The notes below the pieces were generated by a model, which made no database searches, had not been told where the DNA came from, and saw only the letters and a list, made by a program, of their open reading frames with translations. This document shows, piece by piece, positions 19,572 through 29,976 of a DNA stretch of 34,032 nucleotides (position 1 is its first letter; each line of letters opens with the position of its first letter). This DNA is from Irineochytrium annulatum (taxonomy: Eukaryota; Chytridiomycota; Chytridiomycetes; Chytridiales; Chytridiaceae): positions 1 to 34,032 of the forward strand of contig JADGJL010000188.1 in assembly GCA_027600665.1 (NCBI GenBank). The letters run 5' to 3'. The translations under genes and the position numbers were made by a program.

Positions 19572-19725
19572 CGAAATTGACCACACAATCAGGAGTGAAC
19601 CCAGGAGACTTACAACAAAATAAATATGATTATAGATCATCTGGACCACAGCACACGGACCTGAGCGTATTTTTGGTATAAAAAACAGGTGTATATCGCG
19701 GCTTGTGCAACAACGGGCTGACAGG
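19572..19725. promoter_or_regulatory. Shared divergent promoter of ALG14 and ALG5
   Basis: 154 bases separate the two start codons (85 if ALG14 starts at 19640). A TATA-like GGTATAAAAAAC lies near 19676, about 50 bases upstream of the ALG5 ATG on its strand. No other motif recognised. Confidence 0.5.
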
Positions 19726-20849
19726 ATGTTGGAGGTCTTGGTGGGCATCGCCGCCGTCGCCGCGATCGCGCTGTTCCTCGTTCTGGCCTTACTCGCGCCC
19801 GTGATCCGCCCGCCGACCGACAACGAGCTCCACTTCCGCGACGTGCTCTCCAACGAGCGCAGAAAGTTCCCGTCCCTCCTCGAGGCCGATCGGAGGCCCT
19901 CCGAGACCAAGCCCGACCAGGAGGGCTTGCGCAAGCGAACCGGGAAGGCTGCAGAAGATGATGGGCTCGTGGATGTCACGGTGATCGTGCCTGCATACAA
20001 CGAAAAGGAACGACTGCCGGCAATGCTGAACGAGGCGCTGGATCATTTAGAGGCCAGGAAGCGAAAGGACGGATTGAAGACGTTTGAGGTACTGCTCGTA
20101 GATGACGGGAGCTCGGATGGGACAAGCGACGTCGCGAGGAAGGTTGCGGCAGAGAGAAAGTGCGGTGACGTAAGGATCTTGACGCTGGAGAAGAACCGGG
20201 GTAAAGGTGGGGCCATCATACAGGTAATTACAGCGCTCTCGTGCTGTTAGCCGTATCTGATGCTTTGTCCAGGGAATGCTGCTATCGAGAGGTCGCAAGA
20301 TCTTGTTTGCAGACGCGGATGGGGCGACAAAGTTCTCTGACCTGGATACCCTGGAAGAAAAGATGGATGCGGTCATTAAGGACGGCCTGGGCATTGCGGT
20401 GGGATCGCGCGCGCATATGGTCAAGACGGAAGCTGTCGTGAAGGTAAACTTGCCGCCAACGCTGCGTATCTGACTCTTTGCAGCGTTCTATGATCCGAAA
20501 TTTCCTCATGCACGGATTCCACACCGTCCTCGTCATTCTCGGCATTTCATCCATTAAAGACACCCAATGCGGCTTCAAGCTCGTGACTCGCGACGCTGCG
20601 AGGAAGATCTTCCCGAACATGCATGTTGAGGGCTGGATCTTCGACATCGAGATGCTTCTCCTTGGGTCGTGGCAGAACGTGCCTATGGTGGAGGTGCCCG
20701 TCACGTGGCACGAGGTTGGGGGCAGCAAGATGTCGCTGTTAAGGGACTCAATTCGGATGGCGATGGACCTCCTGATTATTCGGTTTAACTACATGACGGG
20801 CATCTGGAAAATTAAGTCGACACAACCCAAATTAAAGAAGTCCTCTTGA
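19726..20849 (+). CDS. ALG5: Dolichyl-phosphate beta-glucosyltransferase ALG5
   Basis: Exons 19726-20223, 20273-20443 and 20484-20849 give 344 residues, a usual length for the family. An N-terminal membrane helix ([20 protein letters not shown]) is followed by a GT2 glycosyltransferase: [18 protein letters not shown] (about 84-101), [14 protein letters not shown] (122-135), [27 protein letters not shown] with the DxD-type DAD at 180-182, [29 protein letters not shown] and the closing [14 protein letters not shown]. The enzyme makes dolichyl-phosphate-glucose from UDP-glucose at the ER membrane, the donor for the last three glucoses of the N-glycan precursor. The two introns are 49 and 40 bases. 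It shares a promoter region with ALG14, an earlier-acting enzyme of the same pathway. Confidence 0.93.
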
Positions 20850-21010
20850 TGAAATAATACATGTCATGGCATAGCCTAGAAAAGATCTACAAGGCGCCAA
20901 TTGAGGTGTGTAAATCATGAGAGCAAGTAAATCCGACGTGGTCGCGAACCCCCATTGCCGTCGCGGACCTCGTTCCCTCGGTCGTCCTCGGCCAGCGCTC
21001 CTCGGACACG

Positions 21011-22330
21011 ATGCCCCACAACAATGCCGACCACAGGTCGCTCAAGCTGTTTATGCACCCACCCAGCATACCCACACGCTTCCAAACCTTTCACTTCGAC
21101 GACCACGAGCGGAAGGGATTCAACTCGACTACTACAAGATTCGACCAACGCGTGGTAGGTGTCTGTGGCCTTGTCATCCTGAAGTCCACTGAACAAATCG
21201 CGACAGGATGAGCTCCCTGGGCCGGGCTACTACACGAAGGGCAACGTCGGGAACTTCAACCTGCTGGAAGAGTCCTCCGTGTCGAGGAAAGGATATGGCG
21301 TTGGCTTCGCCTCAAAGGTAACGTGTAGTCCTAGTAAACTAGCGAATTCTCAACACCTTAACCTCCCTTCAACAGACAAAGCGCTTCCGCAAGCCCCCCA
21401 CCGACCTTGAGACCGACCTCGTCGGCAGCCCCGCGGACTACTCTACCAACATCACCCCGACCTACTCCTACAGCGTCTCCCACTCCATCTCCTCCAGCTT
21501 CCGCGCCAAAATCGCGCACGAAGCACCCGTGATTCCACACGGCCCGCGCGGGTCCTCAGCGCACAGGCGATTCTTCGGCAGCAACGCCGCGCCCGGACCG
21601 GGCACGTACGACGGTGAGGTGTCGAGGAGCAAGATACAGGAGAGCGGGGCCGCGTTCGTGTTTAAGAGCAAAACGAAGCGGGCGGACATCAATTGCTCGG
21701 AGGCGAGCCCGGGGAGGGACGCGCCACCACCTGGAGCGTATGAGGTGCCGGATGGGATGAACAAGGCTGGCGCATTGGCGGCATTTAAAGGAACCCCTCG
21801 GCCGGAGATAATTCCAAAGTGAGTAGTTGACAGCTTCGTAACATCTTCAGCTGCTGATCATGTCGAATAGAGCCTATAAGTTGTTGCCTGGGCCGGGTAG
21901 CTATGAGCTCCTTAACCCGCCAGACCGGCCCATGAAACGGTAACCATGGTGTTTAACCATACAATTATCACCTTTTCGTCGTGTTTAATGCACTTCGTTA
22001 CAGGGTGCACTCGAAGTTTAAATCAGTGGTGCAGACGATGCCCGACCCAGCGTTAATGGGACACGCAGCGTCGCCCGGTCCAGGCCACTATCAGCTGGCC
22101 GTTGCGGCGGATAATGTTAAAAGGACAACTCAAATATCAAAAAGCATCTTTGTGTCGTCGTCGCCAAGATTCATTAAGAATGGCAGCAGTCTTCCGGGTC
22201 CAGGTAACCCTTTTTGTCTTTTCCTTACCTATCTGCACCAAATTACTTACCGCCACCAGGTTTTTACCGCCCTTTCGAGGAACGCCGGAGCCGATCATTC
22301 CATCTCAACACCAAAGAACTCTTCTTATAA
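21011..22330 (+). CDS. Sperm-tail PG-rich repeat protein, STPG1-like
   Basis: Exons 21011-21154, 21207-21317, 21376-21818, 21871-21939, 22004-22203 and 22260-22330 give 345 residues. Repeated PGPG motifs mark the family: DELPGPGYYTKG, NAAPGPGTYDGE, APPPGAYEVPDG, YKLLPGPGSYELL, ASPGPGHYQLA and SSLPGPGFYRPF. The opening KGFNSTTTRF before the first PGPG is like that of animal STPG1 (MAPO2). In animals and protists, proteins of this repeat family line the axonemal microtubules, so a flagellar role in zoospores is the natural inference. The frame stays open without an ATG back to about 20920 (reading TWSRTPIAVADLVPS), so a 5' exon may be missing. Its 3' end lies about 100 bases from that of TAF1. 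Confidence 0.8.
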
Positions 22331-22429
22331 TTCATGTACATATATTCATTAAAGCATCAGACAATTATCATCACATTAAATAGAATGCAAAATGCAAATG
22401 CAAAACAGACGTAGTAAATCTGCCCATCA

Positions 22430-25400
22430 TCAGAACATCATGGTATCCCCGCCGGTTCCCCCAGCCGCTCCTCCGTCCCTCCCATCCTCCTCGTTCGCTG
22501 CCGGGGTTGTGCTCCCCGTCCCGCCGTTTGACGACGACGCCGACGCCGTCCCCAACTTCTTCTTCTTCTCCGCTCTGACGATGGCCGCGTTGGCCTGCTC
22601 GACAATTTCGCGCTCGAACCGACTGATGTCCTCGCGGTGAGCCTGAAGGTGGTTCCTCGCTCTTTGAACCAGGTTGTTTGCTAAAGCCGTTAGCGGGTGA
22701 GCGGGGCCGTTGTAAAGGGTGCAGTTGCTTGCGACCTGCTGGACGTCGGCGAGGAACTCGTCTGCGGTTTTGTATTGATAGTTTCGACAAGACTGTGTTA
22801 AATCGTGTAAGTCTCAATAAGTGGCCCAATAATTGTTTAAGTCTCTAACCTGCTTAATCTGCTCAAACGTCATCGGCCGCTTCACGATTTCATAATAATC
22901 CTTGAAGATTGACGCCGAGACAGGGACGGTGAAAACATACGCCTCCGGCAATTCTATGAGCTCCGCAACCGCGCCAGATAAAATCTCGCTCAGCTCGACA
23001 TCCGGTTTTTGCCGTCGCTTTCCATACGACTTCGCAGCGGCCGGAATCAAGTAGTCAGCTTGCTCCGACTTCCGCCGCTTTGGTGGTGGCACAGGGGCCG
23101 CCCCGACCGACGAGGACGACGCAGCGATGCTCGCTAAAGGAATTTTCAGCTTAAACGTCTGCGGTTGCTCTGGTGCTGGCTGTTCCTGGATCGTGTCCTC
23201 CTTCTTAGGCTTCTTCCCTTTCCCCTTCTTATTCGAGGTTTCCTTCAGCTTAATGATTTGGTCCTCCGTCTTTTTCCGGCGCTGCTTCTTAGCGTCGTCT
23301 TCGGTGGCTCCGTTCTCGGCACTAAGCAGGTAAACCACCACAAAGTTAGCTGCTTGAACGTGTAGCTCGTATCAAAATAGCCGGGAATTAAAACGTACAC
23401 AGTGCTCTCAATCAATTTCCGTTGGCGGATATATGCATTAATCACCTTGACGTCGCTAACGATCTCCGTCCGCCACTCTAAGGTATCATCTTCCCCGCGC
23501 ATCTGCCACATTTTAGTGTCAGGTGAAGTGTATTCTCGTACCAGTCGCTTGATAACCAATCGCTTACTCTTTTGCTGCGTCGCCCTGCTGGAGGTAATAC
23601 TGCCGTTCATCGAAGCCTGGTCATCTTCGACGTCGGAAAATTGGTCTGCATTCACTTGTCAGGAAAGTACCGCAATACGAACCACACCTTTGGAGTTATC
23701 GTTGATGAAGGGCGGCGATGACGGCGTCGGAGATGATGGGCCAGCGTATCCGAAAACGCTCTTTCTTTCATTCTCCTCGCTGATTTCCAACTGCCTCTTT
23801 TGCTGTTGTATAGTTTCCATCTCCTCGTCCCGAAGCGCGGCGTCATCGTCGCCACCATCCGGAGGAATTGGGTTGCCGAGTGAGCGCAGCTGAAGGTTCC
23901 AGATCCTTTTTATCTTCAACAGTATTAGCCTTTAAGCACAGCACTCGAAAGAGAACCAAACCTCTTCACGGTAGACGACTTGCTGCTCCATAATTGAAAA
24001 TTTTTGGTAAACCTTCGACTTGCTGTTTGGGTCTATAACTAAGATTATTTTGATGTCTTTGCAGCGACGCAAATACTTACCGACAACTGGAGCGGGCTCG
24101 CCCTCTCGTCGGAACATCTCCTTCATTGACTGCCGTATAAAGCTAAACCCCTCGCCACAACCCGTAGGATCACCATCACCAAAAAGCTTCAGCATGCCTT
24201 TGCCCTGACAAAAATTAATAGCTGATAAAAAGGCATGCAACGCAAGAAAGATCTACTTGCCTGAGTTGCCATAATGAAATTCTTTGTCGTAGTCCACGGC
24301 GCAAGCTGGACCTCAATATCGGCCGTCTCATCGTCCTCGTTCTCGTTCTCCTTAAAGCTCAAATTCGAGTAACCGATATCCCTTAGCCGCTGCTCTCCCA
24401 CCATCGCGCTTTCAAAGAGGCACACCTATCACAGCCATAAGACGGGATCCTCTGTAAGGTGAAGTCAACCCAAGTCACGCTTACAGTCTCAGGCGTAATG
24501 ATCTTCCGGATCTCATCCTCTGGCGGTATCGACTTCCCATCCTTAAGCTTCCACCAGCCCGTGTTGTCCCCCTTCTTCCAAAACTGAGCAAACTCCTTCA
24601 ACCGCTGCTTGAGCTGCCACTCTGACTGACCGACAAAGTACTTAATCAGCTTCGGGTACCACATCCGCTGCTGCGGATTGGCTCGCATCATCCGGTACGA
24701 CAGAACCTTTCGCTAGTTTCAGAAGGCGATCACTGGGCAAAGGAAATATCAAACAAACCTGCAAACGACCCTTGAGGCAATTCGTTACTTTGCGGGAGTG
24801 CGGTTTCGGGACCTCTTGCAGCGGATACGTCTGACCGACGACAAAGACAAAAGGTATCTCGCGCAAATAATACTTCGTCTTCTTCTTCACTGTGTATCTG
24901 AAAGTATGTAAGTTGACAAAGAACGTATTACGGCTCTGCCCGGTACCTCACAATCAAGAAGTCCGACTCCGGTGGCTCATGCTTGAAAAGGGGGGCCCGA
25001 GTCAGATTGTTTGTGATAGCTTGAATGGTCTGACCGGGTTCGATGTCGCCGAAGTTCATGAAGGGCGAGGTGTCGACCTTGTCGAGAGGGTGATGGAAAC
25101 CAATCTCATTCTGTCCACATTACAATCAAATTACATATCCTCTCGGTCATCCTTACGGGCGGAGTAGTCTGATCCTTCTCATTTAGCTTCCGGTAATAGT
25201 TTAGAATCTGACTGCCCATCCCAAAGTTCGACATGATCGGCGGATACTCCTCCTTCTCACGTTGAGCAACAAATTTACACAATTACAACGACTTACAGAA
25301 TACTCAAGCAGGACGTAATTGCCGCTATCCCTCAGACTCAGATTCTTCAAATCCTCCGACAAATCCTTCGGGTCCATCCCCAGCGGCTTAACCTTCTTCT

Positions 25401-26795
25401 TCTTGAAGCTCTTCACCTTCGCAAAAACGACCTCCTCCTTTGCCATAAACCTCGCCGCGGGCCGGTGAAATGACCGCCGCTCACGTATACTCAATTGCGT
25501 CTTGAACTACGGGCCAGTGTCAATAACAAAGCGTCCATACACCACTCACATATGGTATAATAAGCATGATAGCCGGTAGTGAGTGCTGCAGGACAGCGCT
25601 GCCATGCGTTTGCCTGACATGATCCTTCTTCTGTAGGTTCTCGTAGAAGTGGTCGTTCGACAGGTTGAAGGGATCCAGCTCGACTAGCTTCCCGTTAACC
25701 ATCTAAAGCACAAAACGTTAGCACTCCCCCCGTACCAACAGTCAACCGGAGGCCAACCTGAGTGGGAGCGGGCGGTGCGGCAATAGCTAGTTGCTGAAGG
25801 GCCGGTTCTAAACGTGGCTGTGAGCGCCAGGGAGAAACTGCACATAGGTAACAGAATCTCACCAGCCTCGTCTCTCGCAGCAGCATTTAAGTCGTTTAAG
25901 ATCGTCGGATCCTCCACGATAAACGGTGGCGGGACCAGTTGATCCTCATCATCCCATACGATGGAATCGATCCAATCATCCTCATCCAAAATCCTGTTTC
26001 TGATCAGGTTCGGCTTTGGCGCCTCTTCCCTGCCATCGCTCTCCTTCTGTGCGACCCCCATCCGACCCTCCAGTTGCTCAGGCGTCTCCCAGACGATCTT
26101 GTTCTCCCATGTGTCAAGAACAATCGGGAAAAATGATGAGGGGAGTTGGTGCTGGCTGAATATTTCGGACTGGATGTATATAAGGCAGCGTTAGCAAACA
26201 GCTAAAGGACGATAGTGGGAAGGGAAGTTGAACTCTCCGACCTCAATCATCTCCTCCAGGGGTCTCCGTCTCTGGTAGATGCCGTAGAACTCGGACCGAT
26301 GCGTCCTCCCCGCTGTAGACCGGCTCCTGAAGACCTCTTGATGATCCTTTGCCAACCGAAAGCCATGATCGCGCAGTCGGGCTAAATAAGCGAGACGGCA
26401 TCAATGCAACACTCCCGAAATTGCCTCCAAGGAAGCTCCGCACCTCGCGTCGGCTTCTTGACCGGCTTGGCGACCCTCGTGTACTTTGGCGCGAACAGCT
26501 CCGAGAAGTTCACGTTCTCCCCGCTTGCGTACTCCGGGTAGTAAAGCGCGACGAGGTCAACCGCTGGCTCCTCCGGCGGAAGCTCCGAGGGATCCAAGAG
26601 TATGATGGGTGCCTGCTGCTGCCACGGCGAAAATGACGGGAGCGACGGCAAGGCCAGCGAGAATGGGCCCGCCGGCATCACGGCGGGTGAAGGGTGGTGC
26701 CCATTCTGACTCGGCGGGGCTATAATAAGCTCATCGTCGTCTTCTTCGTCGTCGTAGTTCTCGTCGACGGCGTTGGGAGGAAGCTGCAAGGACAT
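22430..26795 (-). CDS. TAF1: TFIID subunit TAF1 with one bromodomain
   Basis: Seventeen exons join in phase into 1194 residues: 26795-26444, 26381-26242, 26169-25863, 25837-25758, 25702-25550, 25506-25297, 25255-25157, 25110-24947, 24897-24759, 24712-24485, 24425-24261, 24204-24081, 24038-23962, 23913-23688, 23645-23360, 23321-22850 and 22792-22430. Family landmarks in order: IVWETPEQLEG, DPFNLSNDHFY, VLQHSLPAIML, FGMGSQILNYYRK, PPESDFLIVR, REIPFVFVVGQTYPLQEVP, NTGWWKLKDG, LAPWTTTKNFIMATQ, DGDPTGCGEGFSF, then a basic region and a C-terminal bromodomain (about 1025-1115) with YNG at 1101-1103 (acetyl-lysine Asn N1102). TAF1 is the largest TFIID subunit and scaffolds TBP at promoters. Yeast Taf1 lacks bromodomains (they sit in Bdf1) and animals have two, so one fused copy is notable. 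The exon 3/4 junction implies a doubtful 25-base intron. A start at 26810 would add five residues. Confidence 0.9.
24205..24260 (-). other. GC-AG intron in TAF1
   Basis: The donor is CAG|GCAAGT and the acceptor TTTTTGTCAG (minus strand). Splicing joins NFIMATQ to GKGMLKLFGDG, the expected TAF1 order, and without it the frame does not continue into that block. Confidence 0.75.
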
Positions 26796-27343
26796 GGCGA
26801 TTCCCCGCACTTTGACGCGTCGCGATCTGAAGCAACTACTACCAGTCGCAATGGACCTGCAACGACGTAATAAGCAGGATGAAATGGAGGTCGCTGCAAT
26901 AAAGAGTCTACTATGTAGCTTGATTTCACGGCTGCTTGCCGATTACGTTCAAATTATTAAGGAAAATGACTACGTTGCCGCAGTCGTCGCTTCAAACTTC
27001 AGCGTCTACCTCAGCTCGATCCGACGCTTGCACCATTGGCCGAACAACACTCAATAAGATTTGTGGATAGTTAAATATACATAAATAATCGAACAAGTGG
27101 GATCGGTAATGCGCCAGCCCGCGCATCCTTTATGTGTGTGTCCTTACGCTTTTCTTGAGACATATTTAGTGGGGCGGGAAGCAGCTGTCGAGCCACAACT
27201 CCTGTTCATCATTTCTCTGTTAAGCGATAACCAAAGATTGACCTTCTTTCATTTCAAGCAAGAACATTGCGACCCTGGAAAAGCTATCAGATGAGCTTGA
27301 AAGACTCAAGCTTAAGAATGGAACCTTTATGCACAGACTGTAG
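26794..27343 (+). CDS. Possible small plus-strand gene opposite the TAF1 start
   Basis: Two pieces read as coding, but I cannot join them with confidence. The first is an 87-codon frame from 26794, charged and helical (TLTRRDLKQLLPVAMDLQRR, ISRLLADYVQIIKENDY), ending at a stop at 27055-27057. The second is a pair of segments, 27109-27218 and 27259-27343, joined by a good 40-base intron (GTTAAG...TTTCAAG), which read EAAVEPQLLFIISL then KNIATLEKLSDELERLKLKN and a stop: a short coiled coil. A donor at about 26916 (phase 1) could join the first to the second across a long 255-base intron. Its ATG shares the bases of CATG with the TAF1 start. No family recognised. Confidence 0.3.
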
Positions 27344-27516
27344 TCATTTAACGTCGCTTTGACCTGTACTTGTCAGAGAGGTAAATGGAGGAATCACCAT
27401 GAAGCCGAAACACAATTTTTACTCTTATTGCCAATGCCTGATGGGTGTAACTCCCCAATATGTACGGCCGCTCTCCTTCGACAGCACAGCAAAACATCAA
27501 AATCACCACATCATCG

Positions 27517-28270
27517 TCACTTCTGCTTCTTCCCCGTAACCCCCCTTTTCCCGCTCCTCTCCCTTTCCAGCGCGAACCCGCCCCTGATGATCTCGGTCCC
27601 GCTCGTGAACATGATGACAACGGGAATAACAATCCAGAACGCGTTCATAAACACAAAGTAGAACCAGAAATACATGGGCTCCGGACGCGTGTGCAAGAAA
27701 CCCTCCATCCCCGTAGTGAGGTAGTAGAGCACGTCGCCGTAAAGCTGCCCCGTTGAGATGAGGAACTGCAGGAGGTGCCTGGCCGGGTTGTTGGTCAGAA
27801 TCAGGTAGGCCGCCAGGAAAGAGCCGGGGCCCCACATTGCCTGAAGTTATCGCATCTCGAGTCAGCATTGCAGTCTCACCAATGTACGAAGAACAAAGGT
27901 AGCCCACCGCAGTGATGCTCTCCATAATGCTAACGAATGGATCCCGTGTCATGTATCTCGAGTCCGACTTGGCGTACTCCTTCCACAGATCCGCGAGGAA
28001 CGTGCTCTGTCCCGCGATGGAGAGGTGGTTGTACGCGAAGTAGCCCTCGACGACGCCGTGGATGAACCCGCACGACACGAACCAGAGGAAAACCATGCGC
28101 GTCAAGGGGTTGGCGATCTTCGCGCTGGCGAGCGAGTACGACGCTCCGAGGATCACAAACACGGCGGAGAAGAAGACGCCCAAGATCGTGGTCATGGAGG
28201 TCGACTGGGGCGTGAAATGAGGGAGGGAGGCATTGAGGGGATAGTAGGGGTGGTCGACGACGGCGGACAT
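27517..28270 (-). CDS. EBP: EBP-type sterol delta8-delta7 isomerase
   Basis: Exons 28270-27908 and 27840-27517, 228 residues, close to the usual 230. The donor is GTGGGC; the next GT (GTGAGA) keeps a longer exon but breaks the frame. Several membrane helices are seen. Family motifs are GFIHGVVEGYFAYNH (H71, E75), LWKEYAKSDSRYM, MESITAAMWGPGS (E117), STGQLYGDVLYYLT and MYFWFYFVFMNAFWIVIP. These include the acidic and histidine residues known to matter for catalysis in the animal enzyme. It shifts the sterol double bond from C8 to C7 in the ER. A C-terminal basic tail (GKRGVTGKKQK) fits ER retrieval. Ascomycetes and basidiomycetes do this step with the unrelated ERG2; EBP is the animal and plant type. 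Confidence 0.92.
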
Positions 28271-28404
28271 GATAAGGCAGCGAACGATGAGCGACGGCAG
28301 GTAGCTCGGTAGCTCGGGCTGGAGGGTTCAACGATGTGTGATTGCGAGACGTTAGGAGGTGGGATGATTCCCGCCCTGATCTCGGACACGTCTGCGTCGG
28401 ACGC

Positions 28405-28689
28405 TCAGGTTTGGACTGCAGAAAAGGCATATCCGACTAACATGGAAGAGGCATACACAACCCCAGCAAAGGCGATTACCAACAAGCGTGACGGATTTGA
28501 CATAACAGCGACAGCTACAGAAACGCTTAAGAAGAATCCGTAAAGAAATATAATAGAATAAAATGGACCAGCAGAGTAAGAATTAGGCAATGCTGTTATC
28601 AACCTGTAATGCCAAGGGCGGTTCCCGCCGAAGCGGCAGGGTTTCGGAGCACGCTGGATTGATGCAGTAAGCCTCGTGGTGGGGTTCAT
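28405..28689 (-). CDS. Possible small membrane protein
   Basis: Open frame of 94 codons. A basic, Arg-rich head (TRLTASIQRAPKPCRFGG) could be a mitochondrial presequence. It is followed by two hydrophobic helices (FYSIIFLYGFFLSVSVAVAV and LLVIAFAGVVYASSMLVGY). No family recognised, and an inner ATG starts just before the second helix. The short length leaves real doubt that it is a gene. Confidence 0.3.
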   Translation of the reverse strand: MNPTTRLTASIQRAPKPCRFGGNRPWHYRLITALPNSYSAGPFYSIIFLYGFFLSVSVAVAVMSNPSRLLVIAFAGVVYASSMLVGYAFSAVQT

Positions 28690-29422
28690 GGGACATGTGG
28701 ACTATGTTAGCGTAGTGTAATCGTCCATTGAAAAATTCACCATTCCTCCATGACGGCGACCACGACGGCCCCAACGGAACCCCAGAGGGCTGGATGTTCT
28801 AACAGTGACCGCCCGACGCTTTGCAGCCAGGTGGCGCTGACGGGAATCGCCAATGTCGCTCTCCCCCCCCAAAAAAATCAGCGGCCCCAGTTCCAGCCTG
28901 TGAACACCCGCCGGGAGAAGAGGTCTCGCAGCCGGCCGATGTCACCTGTTGCTTGGCGGTCGCCACATATTCCACGCGCGCCGGTCAACACCTATTGGCG
29001 GTCCTCCCAGGGAGGGTCAAATTGCGCTGGTGGTAGGGCGCGGCCCTTCGGCTATTACTGTTACGCGATGTATATGTTGTGCTAGAAAGTGACAGACCAG
29101 AAAAACGACAAAGCCTTCAATGGAGCAGGAGGAAGTAAACAATTGCATTTATTCATTTGTTCATAGGAACTGCTTAATATTAAACTTGTATAACTGCTGT
29201 CTTTAACAACAAAGCGATTATGTCCTCTCTTTGTTGCGTTTCCTTGTTGCGCGCCTGGCGTGGTGTCATGCCTCGTAGGCGACCCGGATGGCCATTGAGG
29301 CCGCGTACCCTGCCTGGCACATGGTGTCGCTACACGCGGAGAAAGTCGTGTGCACAATGGCCGAAAGTACCTTGAGCCACGCTCAGATGGTTTTAAGTAG
29401 TTCCCGAAAAAGCCCTTTTTAA
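28690..29422. other. Sparse region with a GC-rich island
   Basis: A GC-rich block from about 28745 to 29090 stands between AT-rich flanks and holds open frames on both strands, none convincing; a 111-codon plus-strand one (28750-29085) is Pro/Arg-rich. It contains a C8A7 run at 28863-28877. From 29090 to 29422 I see only noise frames. Confidence 0.4.
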
Positions 29423-29656
29423 TCACAGGAGCGTGGCACCGTTCGCGGAGGGCCAGCCGAGGTAGATGGGTGCGGAGCGAGTCCTCTTCTTGGAGGCGAC
29501 GGATGCGACGGAGGATGAGGAAGAAGCGGTGGAGGCGACCGCGTCAGAATCGGAGTCGATGGCGGCGAGTGCCTTCTTAAAGAAAGCCATCTTGGAGACG
29601 GAGGATGTGTGGAAGGAGATGGAGGCGATGTCGGCGGTAATGTCTGCGGCGCTCAT
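29423..29656 (-). CDS. Small Ser/Ala-rich protein
   Basis: Single-exon frame of 77 residues with a good start context (CCCAACAATGAGC) and a T-rich TTTTTACA about 55 bases upstream. The sequence is Ala/Ser/Asp-rich, with FFKKALAAIDSDSDAVAS, a run of serines, then KKRTRSAPIYLGWPSANG at the end. There is no signal peptide or domain. The RSAP..LGWP tail looks deliberate rather than random. Function unknown. Confidence 0.4.
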   Translation of the reverse strand: MSAADITADIASISFHTSSVSKMAFFKKALAAIDSDSDAVASTASSSSSVASVASKKRTRSAPIYLGWPSANGATLL

Positions 29657-29976
29657 TGTTGGGTGGTGGGAGGGTAAGTGAACTATTGAATGTGTTGCGG
29701 CGATGTAAAAAGGGAGCAGCCCGTATCTTATGTGCGGGTCGTCAACCCCGCAGTCGCGTTACGTAATGTCGTGTCCGCCGTACATCCACCCATGAATAAT
29801 CGAGGGTTGCGGGCCGCATGGAGCTGTGGTCGGACGTGGATCCTTTGAAATCAACAACTCCGCTCATCGCACGAATCATCCTTTACCGCAAACTTGGCGA
29901 TTGTGACTTCTCCCAAGTTCCGGCGGCGAACAGATAAAAACTTCCGTATAACCCTCTAACCCGACCACATTGCTCT
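29657..29976. other. Intergenic region
   Basis: Upstream region of the small gene at 29423-29656 and downstream region of the coding-like block at 29977. No feature recognised. Confidence 0.4.

Noticed and set aside
29082..29426. Minus-strand open frame of 114 codons
   Set aside because: Arg/Ser/Thr-rich with no domain, in an AT-rich region next to a small gene; probably chance.
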